A stretch of DNA of 64,000 bases, from positions 1 to 64,000 of the forward strand of contig NZ_BSSQ01000018.1 in assembly GCF_030161375.1 (NCBI RefSeq). The letters run 5' to 3'. The position numbers and the translations under genes are program-made. The notes beneath the pieces are model-generated. The model had not been told where the DNA came from. It searched no databases and saw only the letters and a list, made by a program, of their open reading frames with translations. Source of the stretch: Paenibacillus glycanilyticus (GTDB lineage: Bacteria; Bacillota; Bacilli; Paenibacillales; Paenibacillaceae). Positions 53,906 through 62,294 of the stretch are shown here, piece after piece (positions within the stretch are counted from its first letter, which is position 1; the number at the start of each line of letters is the position of its first letter).

Positions 53906-56635
53906 TTATTTCGTTACTTGCTTCTCTGCTGCTTGCGCCGCCGCGAAATCGAGCGCGCGGAGGATCAGCGTCAAAGCTTCAGCGCGGGTTGCATTAGCAG
54001 TCGGGTCAAACTGGTTATTGCCTTTGCCTTGCAGAAGGCAGTATTTCACTGCCGTAGCTACGGCAGCTTTTGCGTATTCCGGTACGTTGTTTGCATCCGC
54101 AAAGTTCAGCGATGTTGCCGGCTCAAGCGGCAATCCAAGCGCTTTTACGACCATAACGGCAATCTCGGTACGCAAAATCTGCTGCGTTGGACGGAACGAA
54201 TCATCGGCATAACCGCTGATGATTCCCGCTGCCGCCGCTTGCTCGATGAACGGCTTCGCCCATGCCGGAATCGAAGACAAGTCGCTGAAATTAACCGTAG
54301 CACCGCCTTCCGGTGCTTGAAGCTTCAGCGCGCGGCTGATCATGGCCGTGAACTCAGCGCGGTTAATAACGCCGTTAGGTTTGAACGAACCATCGCTATA
54401 GCCGTTTACGATACCAAGCTCTACGGCGCGTTTGATGGACTCGCCAGCCCAGTGGTTGGTTACGTCTTTGAAGGATACGGAAGGCAGCTCCGTTTCCGGA
54501 TCAGGGTCTGGTTCTCCCGATGGAGGCGATGGATGGGATCCAGTCCAGCTCGGTTCCGTATAAGCGCCATAGCTGCCAAACTTAATTTGAACGTTATACT
54601 CTCCGTGATAATTCATGGCATCCCAGTCGATTTTGACCCAGCCGTTTAACGGTTGGGACAAGTCGCTAACCGTAAATGTCACGTCTCGCGTGTTTTTCTC
54701 CGAATTGGTTTGGCCTTGCGGCGTTACGCCGTTTACCTTGAAGCCTGTAATTTCTTTGCTTTGCGTTAAACGTAGAGTAACGGTATACACATCGTTACTT
54801 GCTACAAGAGTAGCCGGATGTACCGTGTAACCGTCCATGACGGATGTTTCGGCCGTGCCATCTTTCAGAATCGTGAAGTTCAAGCTGTACGTGCCGTTTG
54901 GAATCTTAGGTTCAACTGGAGCAGTACCGCCGCCTGCCGCGTTTGCAACAGCCGTTGTAAGAGCGCTAATTTGCGTTTGAAGCTCCGCTTCGCGGGAAAG
55001 CAAATGATCCACCGCGGTAGCCGCAGCGATCGCTTGCGTCAGCTGAGTGCTTTTGTTTGCGATGGCGTTAGCTTCAACAAGCTTCGCCTTCAACGCCGCT
55101 CGCGTTTCAGCCTTCGCATCCTGATTGATCATGATATACATTGGATGATTGCCTTGCTGTGGGCCAGCCTGATACGTGATTTTACCCACAATCGGATCGA
55201 TGAAGCTTGCAATCGCATAATCGTAGACATGGCCGATAACCGCATTTTCCGCATTCGTAATCGATGACACCTCAATAGGCGTAACCCCGTCGATTACGAG
55301 CTGCAGGTTGATACCAGAGTGCAATACGCTTACGCGCAGATACTTTTGACCATTAAGCTCATAGGTCTTAGAATCGTAGTAATTTCCTCCGACTCTATTA
55401 TCGAATGGCGCAGTTTTGTCTGCGAAGTTCACGTAATTCAGCGTAACGGCAGTAGGCTGTACCGCTTCTCTAGCAATAGCCGTTGTAAGGGAGTTAAGCC
55501 CAGCTTGAAGCTCCGCTTCGCGGGAAAGCAATTGATCAACCGCGGTAGCGGCAGCGATCGCTTGCGTCAGCTGAGTGCTTTTGTTTGCGATGGCGTTAGC
55601 TTCAGTGAGCTTTGCTTTTAACGCCGTTCTAGTTGCAGCCTTCGCATCCTGATTGATGATGATATACATTGGATGATTGCCTTGCTGTGGTCCTGCCTGA
55701 TACGTGATTTTACCTACAATCGGATCGATGAAGCTTGCAATTGCATAATCGTAGACGTGACCGATAACCGCGTTTTCCGCGTTCGTAATCGATGACACCT
55801 CAATAGGCGTAACCCCGTCGATTACGAGCTGCAGGTTGATACCAGAGTGCAATACGCTTACGCGCAAATACTTTTGACCGTTAAGTTCATAGGTCTTTGC
55901 GTCATAATAATTGGTTCCGACTGTTTCATCATAAGGTACATTTGTATCCGTCAATTTCACGTAGTTCAAAGTAACGGCAGTAGGCTCTACCGCTTCTCTA
56001 GCAACAGCCGTTGTAAGGGAGTTAAGCCCAGCTTGAAGCTCCGCTTCGCGGGAAAGCAAATGATCAACCGCGGTAGCGGCAGCGATCGCTTGAGTCAGCT
56101 GAGTGCTTTTGTTTGCGATGGCGTTAGCTTCAGTGAGCTTCGCTTTTAACGCCGTTCTAGTTGCAGCCTTCGCATCCTGATTGATGATGATATACATTGG
56201 ATGATTGCCTTGCTGCGGGCCAGCCTGATACGTGATTTTACCTACAATCGGATCGATGAAGCTTGCAATCGCATAATCGTAGACGTGGCCGATCACCGCA
56301 TTTTCCGCATTCGTAATCGACGACACCTCAATAGGCGTAACCCCGTCGATTACGAGCTGCAAGTTGATACCAGAGTGCAATACGCTTACGCGCAAATACT
56401 TTTGACCGTTAAGTTCATACGTTTTTGCGTCGTAATAATTGGTTCCGACTGTTTCATCATAAGATACATTTGTGTCTGTCAATTTCACGTAATTCAGCGT
56501 AACATCCGCAAGCTGCACCTCTTCGGCTGCATGAACAGCAGGTGCAAAACCTGAAAACAAAGCTAGAAATAACGCGATAATGATCATGATGGAAATCTTT
56601 TGTTTTATCTTCGTTTGCAAAACATTCTCGAACAT
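53906..56635 (-). CDS. S-layer-anchored NEAT-domain heme protein with three tandem repeats
   Basis: A 909-residue surface protein: signal peptide (cut near AVHAAEE), then three tandem 176-residue repeats (528-bp period), each a NEAT-like beta domain of ~110 residues (KTYELNGQKYLRVSVLHSG ... NHPMYIIIN) plus a ~65-residue helical, FIVAR-like spacer. A fourth, canonical NEAT domain (~577-698) has SVMDGY and MNYHGEYNVQIKF with the heme Tyr pair Tyr676/Tyr680. Three SLH domains (~735-905) anchor it to the wall, as in B. anthracis BslK. Repeats 1 and 2 differ at only a few residues. ATG 56635 has GGGAGAGG 9 bases upstream. It would take heme or hemoprotein at the cell surface. Confidence 0.92.
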   Translation of the reverse strand: MFENVLQTKIKQKISIMIIIALFLALFSGFAPAVHAAEEVQLADVTLNYVKLTDTNVSYDETVGTNYYDAKTYELNGQKYLRVSVLHSGINLQLVIDGVTPIEVSSITNAENAVIGHVYDYAIASFIDPIVGKITYQAGPQQGNHPMYIIINQDAKAATRTALKAKLTEANAIANKSTQLTQAIAAATAVDHLLSREAELQAGLNSLTTAVAREAVEPTAVTLNYVKLTDTNVPYDETVGTNYYDAKTYELNGQKYLRVSVLHSGINLQLVIDGVTPIEVSSITNAENAVIGHVYDYAIASFIDPIVGKITYQAGPQQGNHPMYIIINQDAKAATRTALKAKLTEANAIANKSTQLTQAIAAATAVDQLLSREAELQAGLNSLTTAIAREAVQPTAVTLNYVNFADKTAPFDNRVGGNYYDSKTYELNGQKYLRVSVLHSGINLQLVIDGVTPIEVSSITNAENAVIGHVYDYAIASFIDPIVGKITYQAGPQQGNHPMYIMINQDAKAETRAALKAKLVEANAIANKSTQLTQAIAAATAVDHLLSREAELQTQISALTTAVANAAGGGTAPVEPKIPNGTYSLNFTILKDGTAETSVMDGYTVHPATLVASNDVYTVTLRLTQSKEITGFKVNGVTPQGQTNSEKNTRDVTFTVSDLSQPLNGWVKIDWDAMNYHGEYNVQIKFGSYGAYTEPSWTGSHPSPPSGEPDPDPETELPSVSFKDVTNHWAGESIKRAVELGIVNGYSDGSFKPNGVINRAEFTAMISRALKLQAPEGGATVNFSDLSSIPAWAKPFIEQAAAAGIISGYADDSFRPTQQILRTEIAVMVVKALGLPLEPATSLNFADANNVPEYAKAAVATAVKYCLLQGKGNNQFDPTANATRAEALTLILRALDFAAAQAAEKQVTK
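54927..56510 (-). repeat. Three tandem 528-bp coding repeats (NEAT-like plus helical spacer)
   Basis: Equivalent positions recur at about 56491, 55963 and 55435, exactly 528 bp apart. At the protein level units 1 and 2 are almost identical; unit 3 has a diverged N-terminus (FDNRVGGNYYD). Such a recent amplification is a site where short-read assemblies may collapse or expand copies. Confidence 0.93.
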
Positions 56636-56665
56636 TTCCGACAACCTCTCCCTATGTAAATTCAT

Positions 56666-57688
56666 TTATCGTTTGGCTTGGCGTTTGCGCCTCTGAATAA
56701 AAGCCATAGCTGCCCCTGCAAGGATAAAAGCTCCAAGGATATAGATCCCTTTCAGATCCCGCTTGTTACCCGATGCCAAGGACGGTTCTTGTTCAGACGG
56801 CGGTGCCATTACAGCCGCAGCATCTTCTTCGCCCGCAGTCGCCGAGACTTCTCCGGAGTTCGCCGTCATGTTAGCCGAAGCATCCAACTCGGTGTCTCCC
56901 TCCGGTTCAACAGATGCCGAAGGATCCGGTGGTTCCGTAGACGCTTCTTGACCTGTCGCAGCCATGCTCTCTGATGCTGACCCGTCATCTTCCTGGGGAG
57001 TAACTGTGCCTGTAGGCTCTGTAGCACCGGTACTAACTTTACCGCTGCCCGTTGCCGTTTCGGCAGAACCTTTGGAGACGTTCTCCTGCTTGGATGGCTT
57101 AGGCGTTGCTGCCGGGGAAGACGAAGGTTCCTCCTTCGAATCGTCAACCGGCTTTTCCGTGCTTGCGGGTTTCTCCTCGCTTGGCTTTTCTGCAGGCTTT
57201 ACTGCAGGCTTCTCTGCCGCCTTAATCAGCTTGAAGCTGTTCGTATCGAATGAAAATCGGATTGTATACTTATGGTCGTATCCGATATCCTCTACGATGA
57301 CGTGTATCTTGGCCGAAATCGGCTTTGCGAGATCCTCTGCCCTGAACTCAACCGTTCGTTTATCCGCAGTCTCATCCGAGCTCACGACCTTAACAGCCGT
57401 ATAAGAGGATCCGCCAGCAGTGGGAACGCTGAACTCCTTTACCCATTTGCTATGGTTAATCGTCATGCGGACGACCATTGCCCCGTCTCCCGCAACGGTA
57501 ACCGTAGCCGGCTTTTCCCAGTAATCGTTAGCGATCGAAGCGGAATCATCTTCCGCCCTCAGCACGAGGTAATCGGCTGAATAGGTTCCCGCCTCCTGAG
57601 AAGAAGCAGATGTATACGCCGGAAAACAAGTCAGGATAACGGCTAATACAATAATCCATGCACCCATTAACCTCAGTTTTGTAGTCAT
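56666..57688 (-). CDS. Membrane-anchored NEAT-domain heme protein
   Basis: A 340-residue protein: signal peptide, a NEAT domain (about residues 32-155) with HSKWVKEFSV and GYDHKYTIRFSFD giving the heme Tyr pair Tyr137/Tyr141, then a long Pro/Glu/Ser/Thr-rich stalk (about 165-305), and a C-terminal transmembrane helix with a basic tail (RRKRQAKR). The end looks like a sortase substrate, but no LPXTG or NPXTG motif precedes the helix, so it is probably membrane-anchored. It is the first gene of the leftward isd operon, preceded by a Fur-box-like site. It likely passes heme to IsdE. Confidence 0.92.
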   Translation of the reverse strand: MTTKLRLMGAWIIVLAVILTCFPAYTSASSQEAGTYSADYLVLRAEDDSASIANDYWEKPATVTVAGDGAMVVRMTINHSKWVKEFSVPTAGGSSYTAVKVVSSDETADKRTVEFRAEDLAKPISAKIHVIVEDIGYDHKYTIRFSFDTNSFKLIKAAEKPAVKPAEKPSEEKPASTEKPVDDSKEEPSSSPAATPKPSKQENVSKGSAETATGSGKVSTGATEPTGTVTPQEDDGSASESMAATGQEASTEPPDPSASVEPEGDTELDASANMTANSGEVSATAGEEDAAAVMAPPSEQEPSLASGNKRDLKGIYILGAFILAGAAMAFIQRRKRQAKR

Positions 57689-57777
57689 AAATCCTCCAAA
57701 TAAATTACACTTAATTCCATTAATTCTTTAAGAAATCGTAACAATAAATGTTCAGCAAGCTTTAAGCAATCACTTAG

Positions 57778-57792
57778 TGATTATCATTCTCA
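57778..57792 (-). promoter_or_regulatory. Fur-box-like site of the leftward heme operon
   Basis: TGATTATCATTCTCA matches the 7-1-7 Fur consensus TGATAATNATTATCA at 13 of 15 positions, 90 bases upstream of the NEAT gene start. Iron repression is inferred. Confidence 0.65.
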
Positions 57793-58103
57793 ATAAAGAT
57801 CAAAAAAAATTAACTCTAGCCATTCCCCTCCTTACAAACTTTAATTATTAATCAAAATACAACGTGAACACATGAAAAATGCAAGGTTTTAGGGCATATA
57901 CAAATACGATACGCGTAATTCCTGCCCATCTCCTAACGTGATTCCCCATCGTCCTTCCGCTCATTTTACGAGCTCACCGAAAAAACTAACACAGTTTAAT
58001 TGAGAACGTCAACCATAAATATGCAATTTTATCTGTTCTACTATCATTTATTTTTTAATTTTTATCATCAAAAATTTTTATCTAAAAAATTCCTGAAAAA
58101 CTA
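57793..58103. other. Gene-free AT-rich control region between the two heme operons
   Basis: No reading frame or RNA gene is supported. It is much more AT-rich than the flanking coding sequence, consistent with two divergent promoters. Confidence 0.6.
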
Positions 58104-58159
58104 TTGACGTTTCTAGTGAGAATGAATATCATTATTGTCAAACTGAGAATCGTTCTTGA
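58104..58159 (+). promoter_or_regulatory. Predicted promoter with overlapping Fur-box of the rightward heme operon
   Basis: TTGACG (58104-58109), a 17-base spacer and TATCAT (58127-58132) form a good sigma-A promoter. The Fur-box-like TGAGAATGAATATCA (58117-58131, 13 of 15) overlaps the -10 element, and a second half-match TGAGAATCGTTCTTG follows at 58144-58158. Confidence 0.72.
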
Positions 58160-58196
58160 TTACTTGGCCATATTTATTACATAAGGGAGGTCAATC

Positions 58197-59132
58197 ATGC
58201 GTAATCGCTTATCGCTCTTAGCAGCCATATTGGCCATCGTTATAAGCTGTTGCGCTTGCGGCAATACGTCAACAACCGCCGAATCGGGCAACACGTTCTC
58301 GATTCAGGACTTTACGGGAAGAGAGCTGAGCTTTGGCCATGCTCCGCAGCGGATCGTGGCGCTTGGCAACGGGGAAGCGGACATTATTTACGCGTTAGGC
58401 GGCAATCTGGTTGGTCGTCCTACCTCGGAGCTGCCTGAAAGCTTGGCAGGACTGCAGAACGTGAAGCAGATCGGAACGGCGCATGAAGTGGATCTGGAGC
58501 AGATTACGCTGCTGCGCCCTGACGTGGTGCTCGGCAACAACCCGATGAATACGAAGGATATCCCCACGATCGAAGGCATCGGTTCGAAAATGCTGCTGAC
58601 CAGCGCTAATTCTGTGCAGGAAATTACACAGCAAATCGTTTTATTCGGCAAACTTCTTCAGAAGGATGACCGCGCAAGCGAGCTGGTTGAGCAAATTAAT
58701 AGCCAGCTAGCGGAGTACAAATCTGCGGTTGCCTCAAACAGCCCTAAAGTGCTGCTCGTCTACGGGGCTCCGGGTACTTTTATGGCCGCCCTTCCTTCTT
58801 CGCTTGGCGGCAACATTCTTGAACTTGCGGGAGGCGTTAATATTGCGGCAGACTACCCGCGCCTGCAAAGTTATCCGCAATACGCGCAGCTTAGCAATGA
58901 ACGAATCGTTCAGGCCAATCCGCAATATATTTTTATCATGACGCACGGAGATGCAGAGCAGGTGAAGGACAGCTTCCTGAAGGAAATGTCGGACAATGCG
59001 GCTTGGAATAACGTTGATGCCGTCAAGCAAGGCCATGTCGAGATCCTTCCCAATGACCTGTTCGGTACCAATCCGGGAACCAGAGTCATGGAAGCTTTGA
59101 CACTGATGCGGGACCAATTGTCCGCAAACTGA
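58197..59132 (+). CDS. Heme/iron-complex-binding lipoprotein (IsdE/FecB-type paralogue)
   Basis: A 311-residue lipoprotein; the lipidated Cys is one of those at residues 18-21. The fold and several segments (VLLVYGAPGTFMAALPSSLG, IFIMTHGDAEQV, AAWNNVDAVKQGHVEILPND) mark it as a paralogue of the IsdE at 52887. His250 corresponds to the IsdE heme His, but the position of the Met ligand is occupied by His96 in IGTAHEV. GGGAGGTC lies just before the ATG. It is the first gene of the Fur-controlled rightward operon. Confidence 0.92.
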   Translation: MRNRLSLLAAILAIVISCCACGNTSTTAESGNTFSIQDFTGRELSFGHAPQRIVALGNGEADIIYALGGNLVGRPTSELPESLAGLQNVKQIGTAHEVDLEQITLLRPDVVLGNNPMNTKDIPTIEGIGSKMLLTSANSVQEITQQIVLFGKLLQKDDRASELVEQINSQLAEYKSAVASNSPKVLLVYGAPGTFMAALPSSLGGNILELAGGVNIAADYPRLQSYPQYAQLSNERIVQANPQYIFIMTHGDAEQVKDSFLKEMSDNAAWNNVDAVKQGHVEILPNDLFGTNPGTRVMEALTLMRDQLSAN

Positions 59133-59143
59133 AAGGGAAATCC

Positions 59144-60142
59144 ATGAATATCGAGCAACGCACCAAACGCAGAAAACTCGTTCTACTCCTCGCGCCGGTT
59201 GCCGTTCTTGCAAGCGTGCTTCTTGGCCTCATTGCCGGCTCCGTGCCGGTTGCTCTTGAAGACATTTGGCATGCCTTAACGGCAAGAGGAGATTCACCGC
59301 AAGACACGATCGTATTTGATCTCAGACTCCCCCGCGTTCTGATCGGACTATTGACCGGTGCCTGCCTCGCGGCTTCGGGCGCTATCCTGCAAGGGGTCAT
59401 GCGCAATCCGCTTGCGGATCCCGGCGTGATTGGCGTCTCGTCGGGCGCCGGGCTTGCTGCCGTCATTACTATGGTGCTGCTCCCGCAGTTCAGCTATCTT
59501 TTGCCGGCAGCTGCTTTTCTGGGAGCATTCGTATCATCGGTCATTATTTATTCGCTCTCTTGGGATAAAGGAGCATCACCGGGCAAAATCGTACTCGCCG
59601 GCATTGCCTTGAACGCGCTCATTGGCGCCGTCATGAATGGCGTTATGGTTATGTACAGCGACCGTATTCAAGCCGTATTGCCTTGGTTGTCCGGCGGACT
59701 TAATGGCAGAAGCTGGCATCATCTTTCCTTTATGCTGCCTTATGCGCTTGTTGGCCTTGTCTTATCTTTCCTAGCGATCAAGCCCGTTAACCTGCTCATG
59801 CTTGGAGATGATTCCGCGAAGCTTCTTGGCCAAAAGGTGGAGCTCCAGCGGCTCTTGCTTATCTTGCTTGCTTCCTTGCTTGCCGGAACGGCGGTAAGCG
59901 TCGCCGGGCTGGTTGGTTTCGTCGGACTAATCGTCCCGCATACGATAAGGCTGCTTATTGGGGACGATTACCGCTATCTGATGCCGGCTTCCATTCTGGG
60001 CGGTGCCGCGCTGGTCGCCTTGGCCGATACGGCCGCCCGCACCGTGCTCGATCCCGTCGAGCTGCCCGTCGGCATTCTGCTCGCTTGCCTTGGAGCACCG
60101 TTTTTCTTATATCTGCTTAGGAAAAGGAGCAATTGGCGATGA
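59144..60142 (+). CDS. Heme/iron-complex ABC permease (FecCD family)
   Basis: A 332-residue FecCD permease with nine or so transmembrane segments. Recognisable parts are ACLAASGAILQGVMRNPLA, DPGVIGVSSGAGL, KIVLAGIALNALIG and GLVGFVGLIVPHTIRLLIGDD. It follows the binding protein gene by 11 bases and overlaps the ATPase start by 4 bases (ATGA), so the three are translationally coupled. It is a paralogue of the permease at 51902. Confidence 0.93.
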   Translation: MNIEQRTKRRKLVLLLAPVAVLASVLLGLIAGSVPVALEDIWHALTARGDSPQDTIVFDLRLPRVLIGLLTGACLAASGAILQGVMRNPLADPGVIGVSSGAGLAAVITMVLLPQFSYLLPAAAFLGAFVSSVIIYSLSWDKGASPGKIVLAGIALNALIGAVMNGVMVMYSDRIQAVLPWLSGGLNGRSWHHLSFMLPYALVGLVLSFLAIKPVNLLMLGDDSAKLLGQKVELQRLLLILLASLLAGTAVSVAGLVGFVGLIVPHTIRLLIGDDYRYLMPASILGGAALVALADTAARTVLDPVELPVGILLACLGAPFFLYLLRKRSNWR

Positions 60143-61284
60143 CAGCAGCAGAAACGACAGGATTAACGCTCGAGCGGGGTATGTTCAAGCTTACGGACGT
60201 TAATGCCATCATCCCGAAAGGCCAAATAACAGCCATTGTTGGACCTAACGGCTCCGGCAAATCGACTCTTTTATCTCTGATTACCGGACTATCTTCGCCT
60301 GATGCAGGATCCATCACGATCTTAGGCAAAGCTGCGGAGCATTACTCCAGAGCGGAATTTGCCCGCACGGTATCCATGCTTCCGCAGTCCAAAGAGTTCA
60401 TGCCAAACGTAACGGTCCGGGAATTAATCGAATACGGACGGTCTCCCCACCGCTCCATGTTCTCGCAACGGCTGTCCAATGAAGATCAGGAAGTTATTGA
60501 ATGGGCTATGCGTCTGATGAGAATCAGAAGGCATGAAGACCGCATGTTCCATACCTTGTCCGGAGGGGAACAGCAGAAAGCGCGCATCGCGATGGCTCTG
60601 GCACAGCGGACCGGGCTTCTGCTGCTCGATGAACCAACGACTTACCTCGATATTGCCCATCAACTGGAAGTACTCGAGGCGCTGGTCAACCTCAATCGTC
60701 AGCAGCAAACCACCATAGTCATGGTGCTCCATGATTTGCAACAGGCAGCCGCTTATTGCGATCATTTGATCGCGATGAAAGACGGCGAGATTCATTCTGC
60801 CGGAGAGCCTCAGGCGGTATTAACGAATAGTTTCATGAGAGAAGTGTATGAACTGGAGGCAAAGGTCAGCTTCGACGGCCATTACCCCATTATTATTCCG
60901 GTTCGCAAACATAACGAGGAGGAACAAACGATGATTATTGTAACGAACACGTCGCAAATCGTAAAAGGCAGCGGAGATAAGCTGGTGGAGCGATTTGACC
61001 GGATTGGCAAGGTAGAACGGATGGAAGGCTTCCTCGGCTTGGAAGTATTATGGACGCAGAATTTGAAGGAATACGACGAGGTTGCGGTAGTTACGCGCTG
61101 GACTTCGAAGGAAGCGTTCCAGGCATGGACCAAAAGCGAAGCGTTCCGCGAATCCCACAAGCACCGTAATATTCCGGACTACATTTTGGACAACAAAATC
61201 ACGTTCCAGGAAGTAAAAATCAAACGTAATCCGATTACGGAGCCGGAATCGGAAGAAGCGTTGGACGAAACAGCGGCGCAATAG
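60139..61284 (+). CDS. ABC importer ATPase fused to IsdG-type heme monooxygenase
   Basis: A 381-residue fusion. Residues 1-264 are a complete FecE-type ATPase: Walker A GPNGSGKST, signature LSGGEQQKARIAMAL, Walker B LLLLDEPTTYLD, H-loop VLHDL. Residues 265-381 are a complete IsdG/ABM-fold heme-degrading monooxygenase starting MIIVTNTSQIVKG, with the catalytic Asn270, Trp330 and heme-ligating His340 (IsdG Asn, Trp, His; in AFRESHKH). The paralogous ATPase at 51139 stops where this one runs on, and no linker separates the domains. A strong internal ribosome binding site and ATG stand at the joint, so IsdG may also be made alone. ATG 60139 is preferred over TTG 60133 (AGGAG 9 bases upstream). 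It joins heme entry to cytosolic heme opening and iron release. Confidence 0.9.
   Translation: MTAAETTGLTLERGMFKLTDVNAIIPKGQITAIVGPNGSGKSTLLSLITGLSSPDAGSITILGKAAEHYSRAEFARTVSMLPQSKEFMPNVTVRELIEYGRSPHRSMFSQRLSNEDQEVIEWAMRLMRIRRHEDRMFHTLSGGEQQKARIAMALAQRTGLLLLDEPTTYLDIAHQLEVLEALVNLNRQQQTTIVMVLHDLQQAAAYCDHLIAMKDGEIHSAGEPQAVLTNSFMREVYELEAKVSFDGHYPIIIPVRKHNEEEQTMIIVTNTSQIVKGSGDKLVERFDRIGKVERMEGFLGLEVLWTQNLKEYDEVAVVTRWTSKEAFQAWTKSEAFRESHKHRNIPDYILDNKITFQEVKIKRNPITEPESEEALDETAAQ
60916..60933 (+). promoter_or_regulatory. Internal ribosome binding site and ATG inside the ATPase-IsdG gene
   Basis: GAGGAGGA (60916-60923) ends 8 bases before an in-frame ATG (60931), the natural start of an IsdG protein. 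Within the fusion it encodes part of the sequence NEEEQTM. It is as strong as the best gene-start sites in this window. Confidence 0.75.
60931..61284 (+). CDS. isdG: Possible separately translated IsdG (nested in frame)
   Basis: If the internal start is used, a 117-residue heme monooxygenase is made, the normal length and start of free-standing IsdG proteins. Asn6, Trp66 and His76 correspond to Asn7, Trp67 and His77 of S. aureus IsdG. It is listed separately because translation from here is likely but unproven. It is not an extra gene. Confidence 0.6.
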   Translation: MIIVTNTSQIVKGSGDKLVERFDRIGKVERMEGFLGLEVLWTQNLKEYDEVAVVTRWTSKEAFQAWTKSEAFRESHKHRNIPDYILDNKITFQEVKIKRNPITEPESEEALDETAAQ

Positions 61285-61339
61285 AGCGGCCGTAACTCAA
61301 AGGCACGCACGCTGGGCTTAAACTAGTTCCAACAATAAT

Positions 61340-61385
61340 AAAAACGCTGCTGTAAAGGGATTCCCCCTTCACAGCAGCGTTTTTT
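61340..61385. terminator. Bidirectional terminator between the heme operon and galU
   Basis: AAAACGCTGCTGT and ACAGCAGCGTTTTTT flank an inner AAGGG/CCCTT pair. The mirrored A and T runs serve both converging units. Confidence 0.93.
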
Positions 61386-61403
61386 ACTATTCCGTGCTAT
61401 TCC

Positions 61404-62294
61404 TCAGCCAAGCCGCTCGCGCAAATATTTGCGGACTTCCTCGCTTAGATCTTCCCGCTCCAAAGCGAAATCGATCGTTGCCTTCACAAATCCAAGCTTG
61501 TCGCCCACGTCATGGCGCTTGCCTGTAAATCGGTGCGCCAGAATCGGCGACATGTGATTCAGCCGCTGCAAGCTGTCGGTCAGCTGGATTTCCCCCGCTT
61601 TGCCCGGCTTTGCATGCTCCAATAGTTCGAAGATCGCCTGGTCCAGCACGTACCGTCCGACCACCGCCCAATTCGAAGGCGCTTGCCCCGGCGCCGGCTT
61701 TTCGATCAAATCCAAAATCCGGTTATGCGACTGGTCCTTATCGTCAAACGCGGCGATCCCGTATTTATGCGTCTGGTCCCATGGCACTTCCATCAACGCC
61801 ACCACGGAAGAACCGGTCTCTTCATATTGTCGGATCATCTGCTGCAGGCATGGCGGTTCGGAGCGCAGGATGTCATCGCCGAGCAGCACGGCAAACGGCT
61901 CATTGCCGATAAAACGCCGCGCGCAAAGAACGGCATGGCCAAGACCAAGCGGCTCCTTCTGGCGTACATAATAAATATCGGCTAAATGCGAGATATCCCG
62001 GACAATGGCAAGCATCTCTTCGTTGCCGCGTTCCTCGAGTTCTTTCTCGAGCTCGTAAGATTTGTCGAAATGGTCTTCGATCGCCCGTTTATGCCGTCCG
62101 CTGACGATCACGATGCTGTCGATCCCGGACTGTACCGCCTCTTCGACGATATATTGAATAGCCGGCTTATCGATAATCGGCAGCATTTCCTTTGGCTGAG
62201 CTTTGGTTGCGGGAAGGAAACGCGTACCTAGTCCCCCCGCGGGAATAATCGCTTTGCGTACCTGTTGTCTGGACTGATTTAACATGGCCGTCAC
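61404..62294 (-). CDS. galU: UTP--glucose-1-phosphate uridylyltransferase (GalU/GtaB)
   Basis: A 296-residue nucleotidyltransferase that makes UDP-glucose for wall teichoic acid, glycolipid and exopolysaccharide synthesis. Motifs: AIIPAGGLGTRFLPATKAQP, KEMLPIIDKPAIQYIVEEA, LGDDIL and the C-terminal KRHDVGDKLGFVKA. Length is normal. Its start overlaps the sensor kinase stop by 4 bases, so it is co-transcribed as the last gene of a leftward unit with the two-component system, an unusual placement that hints at envelope-stress control. Confidence 0.96.
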   Translation of the reverse strand: MTAMLNQSRQQVRKAIIPAGGLGTRFLPATKAQPKEMLPIIDKPAIQYIVEEAVQSGIDSIVIVSGRHKRAIEDHFDKSYELEKELEERGNEEMLAIVRDISHLADIYYVRQKEPLGLGHAVLCARRFIGNEPFAVLLGDDILRSEPPCLQQMIRQYEETGSSVVALMEVPWDQTHKYGIAAFDDKDQSHNRILDLIEKPAPGQAPSNWAVVGRYVLDQAIFELLEHAKPGKAGEIQLTDSLQRLNHMSPILAHRFTGKRHDVGDKLGFVKATIDFALEREDLSEEVRKYLRERLG

